64,000 nt of DNA from Hyphomicrobiales bacterium (lineage in GTDB: Bacteria > Pseudomonadota > Alphaproteobacteria > Rhizobiales > Rhizobiaceae). Positions within the stretch are counted from its first letter, which is position 1, and each line of letters starts with the position of its first letter. The DNA is taken from NCBI GenBank assembly GCA_900472175.1, contig UCHD01000011.1, positions 46,172-110,171 of the forward strand, written 5' to 3'. Under the pieces are notes generated by a model. That model was not told where the DNA came from and did not search any database. It saw only the letters and a list, made by a program, of their open reading frames with translations. This document shows positions 52,895 to 61,746 of this stretch, piece by piece. The position numbers and the translations under genes were made by a program.

Positions 52895-54100
52895 ATGAGC
52901 TCATCTTCGCAATTCGGTCACGCCCGGATCGGGCGCCACGCCCGGCAGCTTGACGCGGGCATCGGGTGGTTGCGCTTTCCGGACGAGATGGAGCGCGAAT
53001 ATGCGCTGCAGATCGACAAGGACGAGCGCCGGCCCGCAATGATCAGCGCGGTCTTCTCATTGGTATTCATCATTCTGTTCGGGGTTTCCGATTTTGTGCG
53101 GCTCCCGTTGATGGAGCATTTTCCCGATCTCATCGCCGATATGTGGGGCATTCTGGCAAGCCGGGTGGCGGCGGTCCTGTTCTTGCTTGTCTGCCTTTAT
53201 CTTTGCCACTGCCAGGGTGGGGCGTCGCGGGTAGCGCCTTTGTCGATCGCTACCGTGCTGGCGCTTGCGGTGTGTGGTGCGGTGTCGGTCTGCCTTTACA
53301 AGCGCAACGGCCTGGGTCACGCCGAATTCGCCCAGCTCCTGTTCGTCATGGGAGCGTTCTCGCCGCTGGGGCTGCGTTTCCGTCACAGCCTCGAGCTGGC
53401 GGGCGGCGTTGTCGTCCTGACCTTCGCGTTGCGATACTGGCTGCTGCCAATGGAGCTGCAGGGGCTGCAATTCAACGCCATGCTGCTTCTGACGCTGGTC
53501 TTCTCGGCAGTCGGCGGTTATCTGCGGGAGCGTGCGCACCGGGAGCAATTCCTCCTGCGCGGCATTCTCAAGGAGCAGGCGTCGCACGATCCGCTGACCG
53601 GGCTTGCCAACCGGCGTGGTCTTGATGAACAGCTTGAGACGGTACGCCAGCAGGCCCGGCGCGAAAACGTACCCGTCGGCTTGCTATTGCTCGATGTCGA
53701 TTTTTTCAAGCGTTACAATGATCGCTACGGGCATCAGGCCGGTGATCTGGCCTTGCAGCGCGTGGCGGCGTGCCTGGGCGCCTTTGCGCGCCGTCCGCTC
53801 GATATGGCCTGCCGGATGGGCGGAGAGGAGTTTGCGCTTGTTCTCTACGATTGCGGAGAGGGGGCGCTGAAGGCCCGCATGGATGAGCTTTGCGCCGAGG
53901 TGCGGGGACTCCGTATCGAGCACGCCACTTCCGACGTTTGCGCATTTGTGACGGTCAGTATCGGAGGTGTGCTGCTGCAATCGCAGGAAACAGCCTGGAC
54001 CGCTCTCGATCGGGCGGACCAGCTGCTTTACGAGGCCAAACGGGAGGGGCGCAATCGCACGTCTGTCGAGCGCCTGCTCCCTGTGGCTGCGGTCGCGTAA
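52895..54100 (+). CDS. Membrane-bound diguanylate cyclase
   Basis: This 401-residue protein has about six hydrophobic segments (residues 48-215) and a GGDEF domain. The active site is RMGGEEFALVLYD, with GGEEF at 309-313. RPLD (300-303) is exactly five residues upstream, the inhibitory I-site spacing. DVDFFKRYNDRYGHQAGD holds the metal/substrate residues. It should make c-di-GMP and be product-inhibited. GAGG precedes the ATG at 52895; upstream in-frame codons lack this. It follows the pnt operon by 160 bases. Confidence 0.9.
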   Translation: MSSSSQFGHARIGRHARQLDAGIGWLRFPDEMEREYALQIDKDERRPAMISAVFSLVFIILFGVSDFVRLPLMEHFPDLIADMWGILASRVAAVLFLLVCLYLCHCQGGASRVAPLSIATVLALAVCGAVSVCLYKRNGLGHAEFAQLLFVMGAFSPLGLRFRHSLELAGGVVVLTFALRYWLLPMELQGLQFNAMLLLTLVFSAVGGYLRERAHREQFLLRGILKEQASHDPLTGLANRRGLDEQLETVRQQARRENVPVGLLLLDVDFFKRYNDRYGHQAGDLALQRVAACLGAFARRPLDMACRMGGEEFALVLYDCGEGALKARMDELCAEVRGLRIEHATSDVCAFVTVSIGGVLLQSQETAWTALDRADQLLYEAKREGRNRTSVERLLPVAAVA

Positions 54101-54133
54101 CCGGCGCGCGGCATCCTGCCGCGCCTTTTCTCG

Positions 54134-55021
54134 TCAGCCGGCGGCTTTGACGCGGGCAAGACCGGCGCGAGCCGGTTCGTATTTGGAATCCAGCGACAGC
54201 GCGTGACCGTAGGATTTCGCTGCCTTCGCCTTGTCGCCACGGCGCTCATAGACCAGCGCCTGGTTGGCCCAGGATTCGGCGATCTTGCCGTTCAGGTTGA
54301 TTGCGGTGTTGAAATCCGCAAACGCATTGTCGTCGTCATTGGTGGCAACGTAGGAAATGCCACGGCCGTTATAGGGTTCCGGCGCGCTTGGTGACAGCGA
54401 GATCGCGGTGGAGAAATCCTCGATCGCCTGGGCATGCTGCTTGCGGGCCTGATAGATCAGGCCGCGATTGTGATAGGCGCGCGGGTCTGTCGTGTCGAGT
54501 TCGATGGCCTTGTTGAAATCGGCAAAAGCCTGATCCAGCTGTCCGGCCTGGCGGTAAAGATTGCCGCGGCCGATGAAGGCGACGTCATAACGCGGGTTGA
54601 GCTGCAAGGCCCTGTTGTAGTCGGACTGTGCTGCCGACTGATCGCCCATGTTGCGCTGAACGAGCGCGCGGTTGGCGTAGGCCTGGTAGAATTGTGGATT
54701 GAGCTCGATCGCCTTGTTGAAATCAGCCAGAGCCCTGCGGAATTCACCGGCGCGGCCGTAGGCGGAGCCGCGGACATTGTAGCCTTCCGGGTCGCTCGGA
54801 TTGGCGGCGATCACGGCAGACAGAGACGCAATGTTCTCGTTGCTTCCCTGTGCCCGCTCGACCCGCATCATGTTGCTTGGCGTATCTGCGGTCGTGCAGC
54901 CGGAAAGGACAAGTGCGCCTGTCACAGCCAGCATGGAGGCGAGGGCAAAACCGCGCCGATTGGAGCGCCCGGCAAGGCCGGTATGGTCGGAAAAATCCGC
55001 AGTCCTGGCAGTCGATGTCAA
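54134..55021 (-). CDS. TPR-repeat lipoprotein
   Basis: This protein of about 295 residues begins with a basic region and hydrophobic helix ending in a lipobox (FALASMLAVTGALVLSGCTT), so it is lipid-anchored. It has about six tetratricopeptide repeats, such as NVRGSAYGRAGEFRRALADFNKAIELNPQFYQAYANRALV and NRGLIYQARKQHAQAIEDFSTAISLSP. The frame opens at 55165, but GAGGGA lies seven bases before the TTG at 55021, which gives a normal lipoprotein leader. It is probably a scaffolding protein of the periplasm. Confidence 0.85.
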   Translation of the reverse strand: MTSTARTADFSDHTGLAGRSNRRGFALASMLAVTGALVLSGCTTADTPSNMMRVERAQGSNENIASLSAVIAANPSDPEGYNVRGSAYGRAGEFRRALADFNKAIELNPQFYQAYANRALVQRNMGDQSAAQSDYNRALQLNPRYDVAFIGRGNLYRQAGQLDQAFADFNKAIELDTTDPRAYHNRGLIYQARKQHAQAIEDFSTAISLSPSAPEPYNGRGISYVATNDDDNAFADFNTAINLNGKIAESWANQALVYERRGDKAKAAKSYGHALSLDSKYEPARAGLARVKAAG

Positions 55022-55288
55022 GATTGATTCCCTCGTTAAGCGAAGCGTCTCGGCATGTCCCGGGCCTGAAGTGGCGGACCGGGCCAGCATGATACAGTTC
55101 CAAAGTCCCGGAGCATCGGATGCGCCGTCATCGATGCGGCTCCGTGTCCGAAGACAGTGTAGCACGCTCTGCGCGCCCGTCGCCTGTGTCAGGAATTATA
55201 TCCGGAAGCATGCGATTGAAACAGAAAGAGCGGTGGCGATCATGTCGCCCCCGCCCGATTTACGCGTCAAATACGCCGTAAACGCTGA

Positions 55289-55525
55289 TCAGCGCGCTGC
55301 CGCCGAAGGGCGGGGGGTAACGATACCCATTTCGCGCTGCAGGCGCTTGCGGGCCAGCTTGCGAATGCGGCGAACGCCTTCAGCCTTTTCGCGGGCGCGC
55401 TTCTGGGATGGCTTTTCGTAGGCCTCACGCATCTTCATTTCGCGGAAAACGCCTTCGCGCTGCAGCTTCTTCTTGAGTGCGCGAAGCGCTTGATCGACAT
55501 TGTTGTCGCGGACTAGTACCTGCAC
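55289..55525 (-). CDS. rpsU: 30S ribosomal protein S21
   Basis: This 78-residue basic protein has the S21 start [49 protein letters not shown]. The C-terminal extension ([27 protein letters not shown]) is typical of alphaproteobacteria. It is a small-subunit protein that aids initiation. Its own promoter must lie to the right, in the gap before soxB. Confidence 0.95.
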   Translation of the reverse strand: MQVLVRDNNVDQALRALKKKLQREGVFREMKMREAYEKPSQKRAREKAEGVRRIRKLARKRLQREMGIVTPRPSAAAR

Positions 55526-55931
55526 GAGAATCCCGTTCCTTCAGTTTGGAGTGATCGCCTCATGAAATCAGGTCAACGAGGCAAAAAAATATAGTTCGCG
55601 GAGCCCGAAAGCTTTACGATTGAGAGAGCGGATACCAGATCGGTTGCTCAAAGTCCAGCTTCGAGTTGCTTTTGGCGGCCGAAAGTGCCGGAAAACCATG
55701 GTTTCGCGGCTCGATTGACGGGAGTCGCAACGAGGCGCACCCGCAGTGTCGTGCTTTCTCATATCGTCGTTGCCTTATATTGTGCCCGGAAAGCGGCATG
55801 TCGCAACTCGTGCGACAAGCGCCGTCTCGCGTCGCAAAAGAAACGTTGCGGAAGTCCGGGATTTGCGATTTCTAGGATCGACCATAAGAAATTCACCGGC
55901 CTTCTGGCAGGACTACGGAGTGTGAAAGCGG
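55526..55931. promoter_or_regulatory. Divergent gap of rpsU and soxB with an inverted repeat
   Basis: This 406-base gap has no supported gene. TGTCGCA (55799-55805) and TGCGACA (55811-55817) form a perfect seven-base inverted repeat with a five-base spacer, about 115 bases before soxB; GCGTCGCA (55830-55837) is a further half. It may be the operator of a sarcosine or one-carbon regulator. Confidence 0.4.
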
Positions 55932-57185
55932 ATGCGCAAATATTCGGTTTTTGCTGTCGCTCGCGAAGCGATGCGCGGCCACAGGGGATGGGAGGCTCAG
56001 TGGACCTCGCCCGAGCCGCGCAAGGAATATGATGTGATCATCATCGGCGCCGGTGGCCATGGCCTGGGCACCGCCTATTACCTCGCCAAGGAACACGGTA
56101 TCACCAATATCGCCGTGCTCGAAAAGGGCTGGCTCGGTGGCGGCAATACCGGCCGTAACACCACCATCATCCGCTCCAATTATCTCTATGACGAAAGTGC
56201 GGGGATTTACGATCACGCTTTGAAGCTCTGGGACGGCCTCAGCCAGGACCTGAATTACAACGTCATGTATTCGGCCCGCGGCGTGATGATGCTGTCGCAC
56301 AACATCCATGACCAGCAAGTGTTCAAGCGCCACATCCATGCCAACCGTCTGAACGGCATCGACAACGAGTGGCTGACGCCGGAACAGGCGAAAGAATTCT
56401 GCCCGCCGCTCGATATTTCCCGCACCGCCCGCTACCCGATCAACGGTGCCGCCCTGCAGCGCCGCGGCGGTACTGCGCGTCACGACGCTGTTGCCTGGGG
56501 TTACGCCCGTGCGGCGGCCGATCGCGGCGTCCACATCATCCAGAACTGTGAAGTCACCGGCATCCGCCGCAATCCGGATGGTTCCGTCGCCGGTGTTGAT
56601 ACCAATCGTGGCCAGATCAATGCCAAGAAGGTCGGGGTCGTCGCTGCCGGTCATACGTCGGTGCTGATGGAGATGGCCGGCGTGCGCATGCCGCTGGTCA
56701 GCTATCCGCTGCAGGCGCTGGTTTCCGAGCCGATCAAGCCGATCTTCCCTTGCGTCGTCATGTCCAACACCGTGCACGCCTATATCTCGCAGTCCGACAA
56801 GGGCGAGCTCGTCATCGGTGCCGGGACAGACCAGTATTCGTCCTATTCCCAGACTGGCGGTCTGCAGATCATCACCCATACGCTGGATGCCATCTGCGAA
56901 CTCTTCCCGATCTTCCGCCGCATGAAGATGATGCGCTCCTGGGGTGGCATCGTCGACGTGACGCCGGACCGCTCGCCGATCCTCGCGAAGACGCCGGTCT
57001 CGGGCCTCTACGTCAACTGTGGCTGGGGCACTGGCGGCTTCAAGGCAACGCCGGGTTCGGCCAATGTCTTTGCCCACACCATCGCCAACGACGCGCCGCA
57101 CAAGATCAATGCGCCGTTCACGCTGGAACGCTTCCGTTCGGGCCGCCTGATCGACGAAGCGGCCGCCGCCGCCGTTGCGCACTAA
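55932..57185 (+). CDS. soxB: Sarcosine oxidase subunit beta
   Basis: This 417-residue flavoprotein subunit has an FAD-binding motif (DVIIIGAGGHGLGTAYYLAKEHG, about 34-56), the covalent-FMN histidine in QRRGGTARHDAVAWGYAR (H184), and the CGWGTGGFKATPGSA end motif. The heterotetramer oxidises sarcosine (N-methylglycine) to glycine, with H2O2 and 5,10-methylene-THF or formaldehyde as products. It starts the soxBDAG operon. Confidence 0.96.
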   Translation: MRKYSVFAVAREAMRGHRGWEAQWTSPEPRKEYDVIIIGAGGHGLGTAYYLAKEHGITNIAVLEKGWLGGGNTGRNTTIIRSNYLYDESAGIYDHALKLWDGLSQDLNYNVMYSARGVMMLSHNIHDQQVFKRHIHANRLNGIDNEWLTPEQAKEFCPPLDISRTARYPINGAALQRRGGTARHDAVAWGYARAAADRGVHIIQNCEVTGIRRNPDGSVAGVDTNRGQINAKKVGVVAAGHTSVLMEMAGVRMPLVSYPLQALVSEPIKPIFPCVVMSNTVHAYISQSDKGELVIGAGTDQYSSYSQTGGLQIITHTLDAICELFPIFRRMKMMRSWGGIVDVTPDRSPILAKTPVSGLYVNCGWGTGGFKATPGSANVFAHTIANDAPHKINAPFTLERFRSGRLIDEAAAAAVAH

Positions 57186-57197
57186 GGGGATATCACC

Positions 57198-57542
57198 ATG
57201 CTTCTGATCTACTGCCCCTATTGCGAGGAAGAGCGCTCCGAGCTCGAGTTCCGCCAGGCCGGTGACGCGCATATCGCCCGTCCCACCAACATGACTGAGA
57301 TGACGGATGAAGACTTCGAGGCCTTTTTCTTCTTGCGCGACAACGTCAAGGGGCTGACCTTCGAGCGCTGGCGGCATCTGAACGGCTGTGGCCGTTTCTT
57401 CAACGCAGCCCGCGATACCGTCAGCGACAAGTTCCTGACCACCTATAAGGCCGGCTTGCCGCGCCCGGACCTCAGCACGCTGCGTCCGGCAACGGAAGCG
57501 ACAGTCGAAACCTATGAAGCCACGGAGTCGAATGCTAAATGA
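57198..57542 (+). CDS. soxD: Sarcosine oxidase subunit delta
   Basis: This 114-residue zinc-binding subunit has C6 and C9 (CPYC) and H60 and C64 (RHLNGCGRFF), the four zinc ligands of the family. It is 12 bases after soxB, and its stop overlaps the soxA start by four bases (ATGA). Confidence 0.95.
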   Translation: MLLIYCPYCEEERSELEFRQAGDAHIARPTNMTEMTDEDFEAFFFLRDNVKGLTFERWRHLNGCGRFFNAARDTVSDKFLTTYKAGLPRPDLSTLRPATEATVETYEATESNAK

Positions 57543-60532
57543 GCGGCGCCAATCGTATTCCCGGTGCAGGCCGTCTCACCCCTGCAAAAACCGCCCGTTT
57601 CTTCTTCGACGGCAAGAGCTTTGCCGCCCTTGAAGGCGATACGGTCGCTTCGGTGCTGCTGGCCAATGGCGTTCATCTGGTCGGCCGTTCGTTCAAGTAC
57701 CACCGTCCGCGCGGCATCGTTTCGGCCGGTGCTGAAGAGCCGAATGCGTTGATTGGTGTCGAGCGTGATGCGGCCCGCAAGCAGCCGAACGTGCGCGCCA
57801 CCGTGCAGGACGTCTTTGACGGCATGAAGGTGATTTCGCAGAACCGCTGGCCGTCGCTCGCCTTCGACGTTGGCGCGGTCAACAACCTGCTGGCACCGTT
57901 TTTTGCCGCCGGTTTCTACTACAAGACCTTCATGTGGCCGAAGCAGGCCTGGAAGCACGTCTACGAGCCGCAGATCCGCGCTGCCGCCGGTCTCGGCGTG
58001 TCGCCGACCGAGGACGATACCGACCATTATTCCAGCCGCTACGCCCATTGCGATGTTCTGGTGATTGGCGCCGGGGTGGCCGGACTATCCGCCGCACTTG
58101 CCGCTGCCAAGACGGGCGCGCGGGTCATCATTTGCGACGAACAGCCGGAAGTCGGTGGTGCACTGCATTACGACAAGAGCGTCACGATCGACGGACAGGA
58201 CGGCTATGCGTGGGCGCAAGCCACGGCCGCCAATCTGGCGAAGATGGACAATGTCACCGTCCTGCCGCGCACGACGGCATTCGGCTATTACGCCCAGAAT
58301 TTTGTCGGCCTCAACGAGCGTGTGACGGAGCACCTAGCCAAGCCGGATAAAAAACTGCCGCGCGAGCGCCTCTGGCAGGTTCGTGCCAAGCGCGTCATCA
58401 TCGCCACCGGTGCCATCGAGCGCCACATGGTTTTCGCCAACAATGACCGCCCCGGCATCATGCTGGCGTCGGCGGCGCGCACCTTCCTCAACCATTTTGG
58501 CGTTGCGGTCGGCAAGAAGGTTGGCGTCTATACGGCCAACGATTCCGCCTATGAGGCTGCCTTCGATCTGAAGCGCGCCGGTATTACCATTGCTGCCATC
58601 GTCGATAGCCGGGAACAGCCGGGCGAAGCCGTGCTGGCCGAAGCGCGTTCCCTTGGCATCGACGTGCTGGCCGGTCATGCTGTGGTCGATACCGGTGGCA
58701 AACTTCGGGTGTCCTCCATGTCGGTTGCCCGCAATGGCGGCGGCGGTGCGCGCAAGATCGCCATCGACGCGTTGTTGATGTCGGCGGGCTGGACGCCTTC
58801 GGTGCACATGTTCTCGCAGTCGCGCGGCAAGGTCGCCTATGACGCCGAGACGCAGCGCTTCCTGCCTGGCACCTATGCGCAGGACTGCCTGTCGGTCGGT
58901 GCCTGCAATGGCACCAACGATCTGCAGGCGACCATCGAGGAATCGCTGGCGGCCGGCGAACTGATGTCGAATGCCTCGGGCTTTACCGCCTCGCAAAAGT
59001 TGGCGCTTCAGGGCGCGAATGCCTTTGCCTGGACCGGTGGCATGGCGGGTGCTGCGGAAGGGGCCGGACCGGATACGACCGTCAAGGCGTTCATCGATTT
59101 CCAGAACGACGTCTGCGCCAAGGACATCCGCCTGGCGGTGCGTGAGGGCATGCATTCGATCGAGCATATCAAGCGCTTCACCACCAACGGCATGGCGACC
59201 GATCAGGGCAAGCTGTCGAACATACACGGCTTGGCGATCGCTGCCGAAACGCTTGGCCGCGAAATTCCGAAGGTCGGCCTCACGACCTTCCGCGCGCCCT
59301 ATACCCCGGTAACATTCGGCACCCTGATCAACCATTCGCGCGGCGAATTGTTCGACCCGACCCGCAAGACGCCGATGCATGCGCTGGAAGAAGCTCAAGG
59401 CGCGGTGTTCGAGGATGTCGGCCAGTGGAAGCGGGCATGGTATTATCCGCGTGCCGGCGAAGACATGCATCAGGCCGTCAATCGCGAGTGCAAGACCGTG
59501 CGCGACGTTGCCGGCATTTTCGATGCCTCGACACTCGGCAAGATCGAGGTTGTCGGCCCGGATGCGGCTGAGTTCCTCAACCTGATCTACACCAACAGTT
59601 GGGATACGCTGAAGCCCGGCCGCTGCCGCTATGGCATCATGCTGCGCGAGGATGGATTCGTCTATGACGACGGCGTCGTCGGTCGCATGGCGGAAGACCG
59701 TTTCCATGTCACGACGACGACGGGCGGTGCTGCCCGCGTCATGAACCATATGGAAGACTATCTGCAGACCGAGTTCCCGCATCTGAACGTCTGGCTGACC
59801 TCCGCCACCGAGCAGTGGGCCGTCATTGCCGTGCAGGGGCCGAAGGCGCGCGAGATCATCGAACCGCTGGTGGAAGGCATCGATCTGTCGAACGAAGCCT
59901 TCCCGCATATGAGCGTTCGCGAAGGCAAGGTCTGCGGCGTGCCGACCCGGCTGTTCCGCATGTCGTTCACCGGCGAAACCGGCTTCGAAGTCAACGTTCC
60001 CGCCGATTTCGGCCCGGCTGTCTGGGCGGCGATTTCCGAGCGGACCGAAGCGCTCGGCGGTTGCGCTTATGGCACCGAGGCGATGCACATCCTGCGCGCC
60101 GAGAAGGGCTATATCATCGTCGGTCAGGATACCGACGGGACAGTGACCCCCGACGATGCCTCGCTTGGCTGGGCGGTCGGCAAGAAGAAGGCCGATTTCG
60201 TCGGCATTCGCGGCCTGCGCCGTCCCGATCTGGTGGCCGATGGCCGCAAGCAGTTGGTCGGTCTTTTGACTAAGGATCCGGCGGTGGTGCTGGAAGAGGG
60301 CGCGCAGATCGTTGCCAATCCGAACCAGCCGCTGCCGATGACGATGATCGGTCATGTGACCTCGGCCTACTGGTCGGAAAACTGCGGCCGCTCGATCGCT
60401 CTGGCGCTGGTTGCTGGCGGCAAGGCGAAGATTGGCCAGACGCTGTATGTGCCGATGCCCGACAAGACGATCGCCGTCGAGGTGAGCGACATGGTGTTCT
60501 TTGACAAGGAAGGAGGCCGCATCAATGGCTGA
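57539..60532 (+). CDS. soxA: Sarcosine oxidase subunit alpha
   Basis: This 997-residue subunit has an N-terminal region (FFFDGKSFAALEGDTVASVLLANGVHLVGRSFKYHRPRGI) related to 2Fe-2S-fold domains, and an NAD-type Rossmann domain (DVLVIGAGVAGLSAALAAAKTGARVIICDEQPEVGG). The C-terminal aminomethyltransferase (GcvT-like) half binds tetrahydrofolate, seen in CRYGIMLREDGFVYDDGVVGRM, GETGFEVNVPADFGPAVW and GTEAMHILRAEKGYIIVGQDTDGTVTPDD. Its end overlaps soxG by eight bases. Confidence 0.96.
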   Translation: MSGANRIPGAGRLTPAKTARFFFDGKSFAALEGDTVASVLLANGVHLVGRSFKYHRPRGIVSAGAEEPNALIGVERDAARKQPNVRATVQDVFDGMKVISQNRWPSLAFDVGAVNNLLAPFFAAGFYYKTFMWPKQAWKHVYEPQIRAAAGLGVSPTEDDTDHYSSRYAHCDVLVIGAGVAGLSAALAAAKTGARVIICDEQPEVGGALHYDKSVTIDGQDGYAWAQATAANLAKMDNVTVLPRTTAFGYYAQNFVGLNERVTEHLAKPDKKLPRERLWQVRAKRVIIATGAIERHMVFANNDRPGIMLASAARTFLNHFGVAVGKKVGVYTANDSAYEAAFDLKRAGITIAAIVDSREQPGEAVLAEARSLGIDVLAGHAVVDTGGKLRVSSMSVARNGGGGARKIAIDALLMSAGWTPSVHMFSQSRGKVAYDAETQRFLPGTYAQDCLSVGACNGTNDLQATIEESLAAGELMSNASGFTASQKLALQGANAFAWTGGMAGAAEGAGPDTTVKAFIDFQNDVCAKDIRLAVREGMHSIEHIKRFTTNGMATDQGKLSNIHGLAIAAETLGREIPKVGLTTFRAPYTPVTFGTLINHSRGELFDPTRKTPMHALEEAQGAVFEDVGQWKRAWYYPRAGEDMHQAVNRECKTVRDVAGIFDASTLGKIEVVGPDAAEFLNLIYTNSWDTLKPGRCRYGIMLREDGFVYDDGVVGRMAEDRFHVTTTTGGAARVMNHMEDYLQTEFPHLNVWLTSATEQWAVIAVQGPKAREIIEPLVEGIDLSNEAFPHMSVREGKVCGVPTRLFRMSFTGETGFEVNVPADFGPAVWAAISERTEALGGCAYGTEAMHILRAEKGYIIVGQDTDGTVTPDDASLGWAVGKKKADFVGIRGLRRPDLVADGRKQLVGLLTKDPAVVLEEGAQIVANPNQPLPMTMIGHVTSAYWSENCGRSIALALVAGGKAKIGQTLYVPMPDKTIAVEVSDMVFFDKEGGRING

Positions 60533-61073
60533 TCTCGCAACCCGTACCCTGCCGCTTTCCGGCTTTCACGGCGGCTCCGGTGCTGCCGCGCTTTCCGTCG
60601 CTTCTCCCGCAACCCGGATATCGCTCAGGGCCAAGCCGGATGCAGTTGCCGCCCTCTCGGGCGTGCTTGGCCTGTCGCTGCCCACCAAAGCCAAGACGTC
60701 TGCATCTTCGAATGGCCGCTATGCGCTCTGGCTCGGGCCGGACGAATGGCTGGTCATTGATGAGAACGAGGCTGACTTGATGGCGGCGGTGGCGTCCGGC
60801 AACGTGCTGCATTCGGCGACGGACATTTCCCATCGCAACACAGCGATCATCGTCAAGGGCCGCGGTGCCGCTGTGGCGATCAATGGCGGCTGCCCGCAGG
60901 ACCTGTCGCTGGCCGCCTTCCCGGTCGGCGCCTGCTCGCGCACGGTTCTGGCCAAGGCCGAGATCGTGCTTTTGCGTACTGCCGAAGATACGTTCCGGGT
61001 CGAGTGCTGGCGGTCGTTTTCGCCGTATGTCTCGACGCTTCTCGCTGAAGCCGCCGAGGACGCGGGGAATTGA
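60525..61073 (+). CDS. soxG: Sarcosine oxidase subunit gamma
   Basis: This 182-residue subunit has the GcvT-like small fold of the family: RYALWLGPDEWLVIDENEA, HSATDISHRNTAIIVKG, INGGCPQDLSLAAFPVGACSRTVLAKAEIVLLRT and VECWRSFSPYVSTLLAEAAED. AAGGAGG lies before the ATG at 60525, inside the soxA end. It completes the operon. Confidence 0.94.
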   Translation: MADLATRTLPLSGFHGGSGAAALSVASPATRISLRAKPDAVAALSGVLGLSLPTKAKTSASSNGRYALWLGPDEWLVIDENEADLMAAVASGNVLHSATDISHRNTAIIVKGRGAAVAINGGCPQDLSLAAFPVGACSRTVLAKAEIVLLRTAEDTFRVECWRSFSPYVSTLLAEAAEDAGN

Positions 61074-61175
61074 TGGTGTAGCCCGGTCTCGATGGCAACC
61101 GGGCTCGCTCGAGCGATTCGACCCAACGGTCATGAAATCGGCGGTCAGTTCCGGGGGGCTTCTATCGCCTCTGGA

Positions 61176-61664
61176 TCACGCATCCTCCGGCCTGTCCTTC
61201 GGATCGAACTGGATGATGGTGAGCCAAGTTGCTGTCAGCGCCGGTTTGCGTTCGCCTTCGATATCGACAGTGACCTCGTAAGTGACCATCAGCATGCCGG
61301 CGCCGCGGAAGCGGGCTTCGGCCATGGTGAAGCGGCCGCGCACCTTGGCGCCGCTTTTCACCGGCGCCATGAAGCGCACCTTGTCGAAGCCGTAGTTGAT
61401 ACCCATTGTCTGTTCGCGCACACGCGGCAGGCAGTTGTAGTTCATCGCCGAGAGCAGCGAGAGTGACAGGAAGCCGTGGGCAATGGTGCCGCCGAACGGG
61501 GTTTCTGCGGCGGCGCGCACCGGATCCGTATGGATGAACTGGTGATCGTCGGTGGCGCTGGCAAAGCCGTCGATTGTGTCTTGTGTGACAGTGATCCAGT
61601 CGGAGATCCCGATCTCCTTGCCAACCAGATCCTTGACGTCAGACAGCGAAATTTCCTGCGGCAT
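61176..61664 (-). CDS. MaoC-family (R)-specific enoyl-CoA hydratase
   Basis: This 162-residue hot-dog-fold protein has the hydratase 2 motif: DDHQFIHTDPVRAAAETPFGGTIAHGFLSLSLLS with D and H catalytic residues, and NYGFDKVRFMAPVKSGAKVRGRF. It hydrates trans-2-enoyl-CoA to (R)-3-hydroxyacyl-CoA, as in PHA supply or beta-oxidation. It stands alone between soxG and glgX. Confidence 0.92.
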   Translation of the reverse strand: MPQEISLSDVKDLVGKEIGISDWITVTQDTIDGFASATDDHQFIHTDPVRAAAETPFGGTIAHGFLSLSLLSAMNYNCLPRVREQTMGINYGFDKVRFMAPVKSGAKVRGRFTMAEARFRGAGMLMVTYEVTVDIEGERKPALTATWLTIIQFDPKDRPEDA

Positions 61665-61746
61665 TCTCTTTTCCGATCAAAAACATCCCCCCGTTTCTCT
61701 ATATGCCGCTCTTTCGAAAAACGGCAATCGGGGAAGCAGTACAGGG

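Noticed and set aside
58334..60355. A 673-codon open frame on the minus strand
   Set aside because: It is antisense to soxA, whose domains are clear. Its composition is the usual GC-rich mirror of real codons, and no family motif is visible.
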